Below are positions 59,971 through 64,000 of a stretch of 64,000 nucleotides of DNA, piece by piece (the first letter of the stretch is position 1; every line of letters starts with the position of its first letter). The stretch is from Geodermatophilus arenarius (GTDB lineage: Bacteria; Actinomycetota; Actinomycetes; Mycobacteriales; Geodermatophilaceae). Under the pieces are notes generated by a model. The model saw nothing but the letters and a program-made list of their open reading frames with translations, had not been told where the DNA came from and ran no database searches. The position numbers were made by a program, and so were the translations under genes. The stretch is from assembly GCF_042654585.1 (NCBI RefSeq), contig NZ_JBHSGR010000003.1, forward strand, positions 62,001 through 126,000, read 5' to 3'.

Positions 59971-62679
59971 GTGACGCAGACCGAGGTCCTCGACCGCCCG
60001 GCAACAGGGGGGATCCCGCTGCCACGGCTGGCCCCGGGCACCGAGCTGCTGGGCGAGTACCGGGACTCCGCCTACGAGGACCCCCGGTTCATCATCCGCC
60101 GGGTCGACGGGCAGGTCATGCAGCTGCCCCGCCTGCTCTACCGGGTGGCCGCTTCCCTCGACGGCCGGGACACCGAGCAGGTCGCGGCCGACCTGAGCGC
60201 CGAGCTCGGCCGTGAGCTGACCGCCGAGCAGGTGACCTTCCTGGTCGAGGAGCGGCTCCGGCCCGCCGGGATCGTCGCTGCCGACCACGTCGACGAGCAC
60301 GTCGCCGGGGCCGGGGACGCGAGCCCGCAGGCGCCGGTCCGCGCCGACCCGCTGCTGGGCCTCCGCTACCGCGCCGGTGTTATCCCGGTCGCCGTCAGCT
60401 GGCGCATCGCCGGGTTCTTCCGGCCGCTGTTCACCCGGCCGGCCTGGGTGGCGCTGGTCACCGCGTTCCTCGCCGTCGACGTGTGGATCGTGGCCCAGGG
60501 CGACGTCCTCGGCCGGATGGAGTCCGCCGTCGTCGACGTGGCCCGGCAGCCGGGGCTCATCCTCGCCCTCCTCGGCCTCACCGTGGTCTTCACCGCCTTC
60601 CACGAGTGCGGCCACGTGACCGCCTGCCGTTACGGCGGCGCCCGGCCTGGTGAGGTCGGCGTCGGGCTCTACATCGTCTGGCCGGCGTTCTACAGCAAGG
60701 TCACCGACAGCTACCGCCTCGACCGGGTCGGGCGGCTGCGGACCGACCTGGGGGGCGTCTACTTCAACTGCATCGCCATGCTGGCGCTGGGCCTGTGCTA
60801 CCTCGGGACGGGCGAGCCGTGGCTGCTCATCGCGCTGGTCACGATGCACGCGCAGACGGCCTGGCAGTTCCTCCCCAACCTGCGGATGGACGGCTACTAC
60901 ATCCTCGCCGACCTGGTGGGGGTCCCCGAGCTCTTCGGCTTCGTGAAGCCGGCGCTGCTGAGCCTGCTCCCGGGCCGCCCGTCCCACCCGCTCCTGCGCA
61001 AGCTCAGGCCACGGGCGCGCCGGGTGGTCGTGCTGTGGGTCGCACTGATCGTCCCCACGCTGCTCGCCTGGCTGGTCGCGGTCCTCGTCGCCCTGCCGCA
61101 CCTGCTGCCCGTCGCCTGGCAGGCGTCGCTGGAGTACCTCCGGCGTCTCGACGCCGACGCCCGGAGCGGGGACGTCCTGGCCACCACGCTGGGCGTCTTC
61201 CAGCTCCTGCTCCTGGCCCTGCCGTGGCTCGGCCTGGGGCTCGTCCTGTGGTCACTGGCCTCCCTGGTCGCCCGGCGTCCCGTCGCCCTGGTCGCCGGCC
61301 GTCCCGCCGTCCGCTGGGCCGGGCGGGTCGGGTCGGCCCACCGGGCAGCCGTCCGCCGGGTCGGTGCGGTGGTCGGGCTGGCAGGCCTCGGCGTCCTCCT
61401 GCTCGTGCGGGTGGCCTCCGTCGCGTGGTCGCACCCGGCCACCGCGGCGGAGCTCCGGCTGGTGGACGGCGCGTGGGCCGCCCTGCACGGCGTGGACGGT
61501 GCCGCAGTGGGCTTCGGCGACCGGCTGCTGCGCCTGCAGGTGGCCGGCTACGCCTGGCTGACCGGTGCCTTCGAGCGGCACGACACGATCCTGGCGGGAG
61601 GCCGGGAACTCGCGGTCGTGGCTTCCGCGGTCCTGGTGGTGGCGCTCCTCGTGGTCGTCCGGACCCGGCGCGTACGCCCGGTCGCGGTGGCCCTGCCCCT
61701 GCTGGCGGTGCTCGTGATGGGGCCGGCGGTCACCGTGCTCGCCACGGTCGGCAGCGGTCTGGTCGGGGCCGCGTGGGCCGCCGTGGGCGCGCTCGTGCTG
61801 ACCCGGGCACGGCGCCCCGTCGCGGGGGCGCTCGGGATCGCCGCCGTCGCGGTGGGCGTGGCGACCGAGCCCCTGGTCGCCGTCCCGCTGGCCGTGGGCA
61901 TCGGGAGCCACCTCGGAGCCGGATCGGGCCGGCGCGCGCGGCACGCGGGCGGACCCCGGCACGCCCGCCCGGACACGGTGGAGGGCGACACCCGACCGTG
62001 GCTGGCAGCGCTCGTCGTCCTCCCGGTCGCCGCTGTGGTGGCCACCGTGCCGAGCGGTCCGGCCGACCTCCCCCTCGGAGCCTCCGAGCGCGCCGTGCTG
62101 CTGCTCCTCGCGGCGCTCGCCGTCGGCACCGGGTTCCTCCTCCGCGGCCTCCGCCTGCCGGCGGTAGCTGCCGGTGCGGCCACCGTGCCGGCCGTGGTGC
62201 CCTGGCACGGGGCCGGCACGGCGCTCCCGGTGGTGCTGGTCGCCGTGGTGCTGCTCGGTGTCCTGTTCGCTGCCGCGTGGACCGGTGGCCCGGCGACGGC
62301 CCGACCGCACCCGCTGCTCAGGGGCACCTTCCTCGTGACCGCCCTGGTCGTCGTGATCACCGGAGCGCTCTTCCTGCCGGTGTCCGCGCGGACCCCGCCG
62401 CACCAGCAGCTCGCCGACTGGATCGCCGGGCCGGCGTCCTCCGGCGGCACAGTGGCGGTGCCGGCCGGGCTGTGGGGGGACCTCCTCCGGGACGGGGTCA
62501 CGCCCGATCGGCTGGTCCGGGACGGGTCGCCGGCGGCCGCGGAGGCGGACTGGGAGGTCACGGTCGGCGGCCCCACCGCCGGTACACCGCCGGCTGCCGC
62601 CTTCGGCGGGGGGCCCGCTGTCCTCATGGTCAGTCCGGGAACGGGGACCGGGGGAGCGGCCTCCGATCGGGCGAACTGA
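59971..62679 (+). CDS. PqqD-like/M50 peptide metalloprotease fused to a second polytopic membrane domain
   Basis: A 902-residue integral membrane protein. Residues about 30-110 (YEDPRFIIRRVDGQVMQLPRLLYRVAASLDG, then ELGRELTAEQVTFLVEERLRPAGIV) look like a PqqD-type peptide-binding winged helix. The M50 site-2-protease core follows: HECGH at residues 211-215 inside a membrane segment, and the third metal ligand in LPNLRMDGYYILADL (Asp307). After residue 430 come ten or more further hydrophobic segments and a soluble C-terminus (PPHQQLADWIAGPASSGGTVAVPAGLW) resembling the tail of actinobacterial ArnT/GT39-like membrane proteins. Such M50 proteins occur in RiPP clusters (YydH type). GTG 59971 has GGAGAGGG upstream. 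Confidence 0.85.
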   Translation: MTQTEVLDRPATGGIPLPRLAPGTELLGEYRDSAYEDPRFIIRRVDGQVMQLPRLLYRVAASLDGRDTEQVAADLSAELGRELTAEQVTFLVEERLRPAGIVAADHVDEHVAGAGDASPQAPVRADPLLGLRYRAGVIPVAVSWRIAGFFRPLFTRPAWVALVTAFLAVDVWIVAQGDVLGRMESAVVDVARQPGLILALLGLTVVFTAFHECGHVTACRYGGARPGEVGVGLYIVWPAFYSKVTDSYRLDRVGRLRTDLGGVYFNCIAMLALGLCYLGTGEPWLLIALVTMHAQTAWQFLPNLRMDGYYILADLVGVPELFGFVKPALLSLLPGRPSHPLLRKLRPRARRVVVLWVALIVPTLLAWLVAVLVALPHLLPVAWQASLEYLRRLDADARSGDVLATTLGVFQLLLLALPWLGLGLVLWSLASLVARRPVALVAGRPAVRWAGRVGSAHRAAVRRVGAVVGLAGLGVLLLVRVASVAWSHPATAAELRLVDGAWAALHGVDGAAVGFGDRLLRLQVAGYAWLTGAFERHDTILAGGRELAVVASAVLVVALLVVVRTRRVRPVAVALPLLAVLVMGPAVTVLATVGSGLVGAAWAAVGALVLTRARRPVAGALGIAAVAVGVATEPLVAVPLAVGIGSHLGAGSGRRARHAGGPRHARPDTVEGDTRPWLAALVVLPVAAVVATVPSGPADLPLGASERAVLLLLAALAVGTGFLLRGLRLPAVAAGAATVPAVVPWHGAGTALPVVLVAVVLLGVLFAAAWTGGPATARPHPLLRGTFLVTALVVVITGALFLPVSARTPPHQQLADWIAGPASSGGTVAVPAGLWGDLLRDGVTPDRLVRDGSPAAAEADWEVTVGGPTAGTPPAAAFGGGPAVLMVSPGTGTGGAASDRAN

Positions 62680-62893
62680 TTGTGAGGGATGCGTAGCGCA
62701 GGGGCACGACCCGGGCCGCGCGGGAGCCCGGACGTCGAATTCGGGACGAATCCGTGACTAAAGTCGCCGCGCGGGATCCGTACCAGTAGCTCGGGGGAGC
62801 GGCAGTGGCGAGGGAGCTCATGCCGGGAGCGGTGGAACGACGGACGGGACACGGGATGCCGTGGTCCGTCCCTGATCGCGCTCGTCCCGTCTG

Positions 62894-64000
62894 ATGGAGG
62901 CGATGCGCTGGCCCCTCATGGGTCGGGAAGCCGAGCTCAGGACCATGAACGCTGCGCTCACCGCGAGGCCGGAGCGCAGCCTGGTGATCACGGGTCCCCC
63001 GGGGGTGGGGCGGTCCCGACTGGCTCGGGAGGCCCTGACCGCCGCCGCGCAGCGGGGCCACCCGACCGCGTGGGCCGTGGCCACCGGTGCCGCGGCGCTC
63101 GTGCCGCTCGGCGCGTTGGCCCACCTCCTGCCCGCGGTGGACGACGGCGCAACCGGACTGGCCCTGCTGCAACGGGCGACCGCGGCCATCGCCGGGGACG
63201 GGACCGGTCCGACCCCGGTCCTCGCCGTCGACGACGCCCATCTGCTCGACCAGATGTCGGTGACCCTCCTGCACCAGCTCGCCGCGAGCGGTGCGGTCAT
63301 GCTGGTCCTGACCGTGCGCACAGGCGCGACGGAGCCGGATCCGGCCGCCCCGCTGTGGAAGGACGGGCTGGCCGACCGGATCCACCTGGAGCCGTTGCGC
63401 CGCGCCGAGCTCGTCCGGCTGGTCGGCCAGGTGCTCGGCGGGGACGTGGACGCCCGGACGGGTGAGCGACTCTGGCACCTGAGTCAAGGCAACCCGTTGT
63501 TCCTCCGGGAGCTGCTGGAGGACGGCGTCTGGAGCGGTCGGCTGACGAAGTGCGAGGGGGCGTGGCGGTGGCAGGACGCCATGCTGCCGTCCCAGCGGCT
63601 GTGTGAGATCGTGCTGGCCCAGCTGGGGCAGCTGGATGCCGCGGAATGGCGGGTGCTGGAGGTCCTCGCCACGGTCGAACCGCTGTCGGCCCGGGAGGTC
63701 GAGGCGCTGAGCAGCCGGGAGGCCGTCGCCCGGCTCGAACGCCTCGGCGTCGTCGTCGACGACGCCGAGGGGACGCCGGGTCTCGTCCGTACGGCACACC
63801 CGCTGTACACGGAGGTCGTCCGGAGCCGTACACCCGAGGCGGTGCTCCGATCCATCCGTCGTGAGCTCCTCGCCGGCTCCGGGGACGACCGGTCCCCGGC
63901 ACACGTCGCAGCCCGGTGCCTGGCACTGCTCGACGGAGGGGAGCCGGTGCCGGACGCCGGGCAGCTCACCGCGGCCGCACGGCGTGCGGCCGCGATGCTG
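62894..64000 (+). CDS. LuxR/LAL-family ATPase regulator, 3'-truncated by window edge
   Basis: The frame is open from ATG 62894 to the end of the window (369 codons). It starts LMGREAELRTMNAAL, the N-terminus of large ATP-binding LuxR regulators, with Walker A GPPGVGRSR (residues 34-42, Arg in place of the usual Lys), Walker B VLAVDDAHLLD, and LSQGNPLFLRELLEDGVW. The C-terminal LuxR helix-turn-helix would lie outside. Codons ending in A or T (GAT, CAA, AGT, GAA, TGT) are more frequent than in the housekeeping genes. The 214-base gap upstream has a TAAAGT -10-like box (62759-62764) beside a locally AT-richer stretch. Likely regulator of the peptide locus, by position only. Confidence 0.8.
   Translation, partial: MEAMRWPLMGREAELRTMNAALTARPERSLVITGPPGVGRSRLAREALTAAAQRGHPTAWAVATGAAALVPLGALAHLLPAVDDGATGLALLQRATAAIAGDGTGPTPVLAVDDAHLLDQMSVTLLHQLAASGAVMLVLTVRTGATEPDPAAPLWKDGLADRIHLEPLRRAELVRLVGQVLGGDVDARTGERLWHLSQGNPLFLRELLEDGVWSGRLTKCEGAWRWQDAMLPSQRLCEIVLAQLGQLDAAEWRVLEVLATVEPLSAREVEALSSREAVARLERLGVVVDDAEGTPGLVRTAHPLYTEVVRSRTPEAVLRSIRRELLAGSGDDRSPAHVAARCLALLDGGEPVPDAGQLTAAARRAAAML

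Noticed and set aside
62630..63904. Minus-strand ORF opposite the LAL regulator
   Set aside because: The plus-strand frame from 62894 encodes recognisable ATPase motifs and stays open to the window end; the minus frame has none.

Overview
The window is chromosomal DNA of a very GC-rich actinobacterium. GTG starts are frequent, ATGA/GTGA stop-start overlaps are common, -10 boxes are of the TANNNT type, and an SsgA-like protein, an ECF sigma/RskA-type pair and the mycobacterial thrS-HIT-pgsA-patA-pimA order are present. Gene order and the dispersed 3'-end repeats suggest the Geodermatophilaceae (Blastococcus/Geodermatophilus/Modestobacter group). That family assignment is inference.

Layout: 1-6.0 kb holds the 3' part of polA, a methyltransferase, rpsA and coaE. 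6.0-9.3 kb is a tRNA-bounded block: tRNA-Gly, -Cys and -Val on the minus strand, an SsgA-like gene, an ECF sigma/anti-sigma pair, a PGPGW membrane protein and a second tRNA-Val. 9.5-11.6 kb holds small accessory enzymes. 11.7-18.9 kb is thrS plus the phosphatidylinositol mannoside pathway (HIT protein, PIP synthase, acyltransferase, PimA). 19.0-26.6 kb is yebC, then ruvCAB behind a LexA-type box, then yajC-secD-secF-apt. 26.7-36.3 kb is rel, two anchored cyclophilins, a metallo-hydrolase, hisS and aspS. 36.4-43.6 kb is a mixed region with a glycosyltransferase, an aminotransferase, a DUF559 nuclease gene flanked by two copies of a long palindrome, and rarA. 43.7-56.5 kb is a long housekeeping run: two small membrane proteins, alaS, ruvX, mltG, aroE, a prepilin peptidase, aroC-K-B-Q, an Xaa-Pro peptidase, efp and nusB, mostly translationally coupled.

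The most unusual part is 58.3-64.0 kb. Three paralogous peptides of 60-67 residues share a leader-like block (VELLPERTT) and an Asn/Gly/Ala-rich C-terminal half. Each sits in its own cassette with a conserved upstream stem-loop (invariant loop ACCGCGG, covarying stem) and its own strong terminator. They are followed by a 902-residue membrane protein that joins a PqqD-like N-terminus, an M50-type HECGH intramembrane protease and a second polytopic half, and then by a LuxR/LAL-type ATPase that runs off the window. I read this as a candidate ribosomally made peptide system; no modification enzyme is visible inside the window.

Two dispersed repeat families also stand out. Three copies of an 11-bp-stem, 33-nt-loop element lie against the stop codons of minus-strand genes at 2.2, 4.9 and 29.8 kb, with compensatory stem changes. 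Two direct copies of a roughly 76-bp palindrome flank the DUF559 gene at 40.2 and 41.3 kb.
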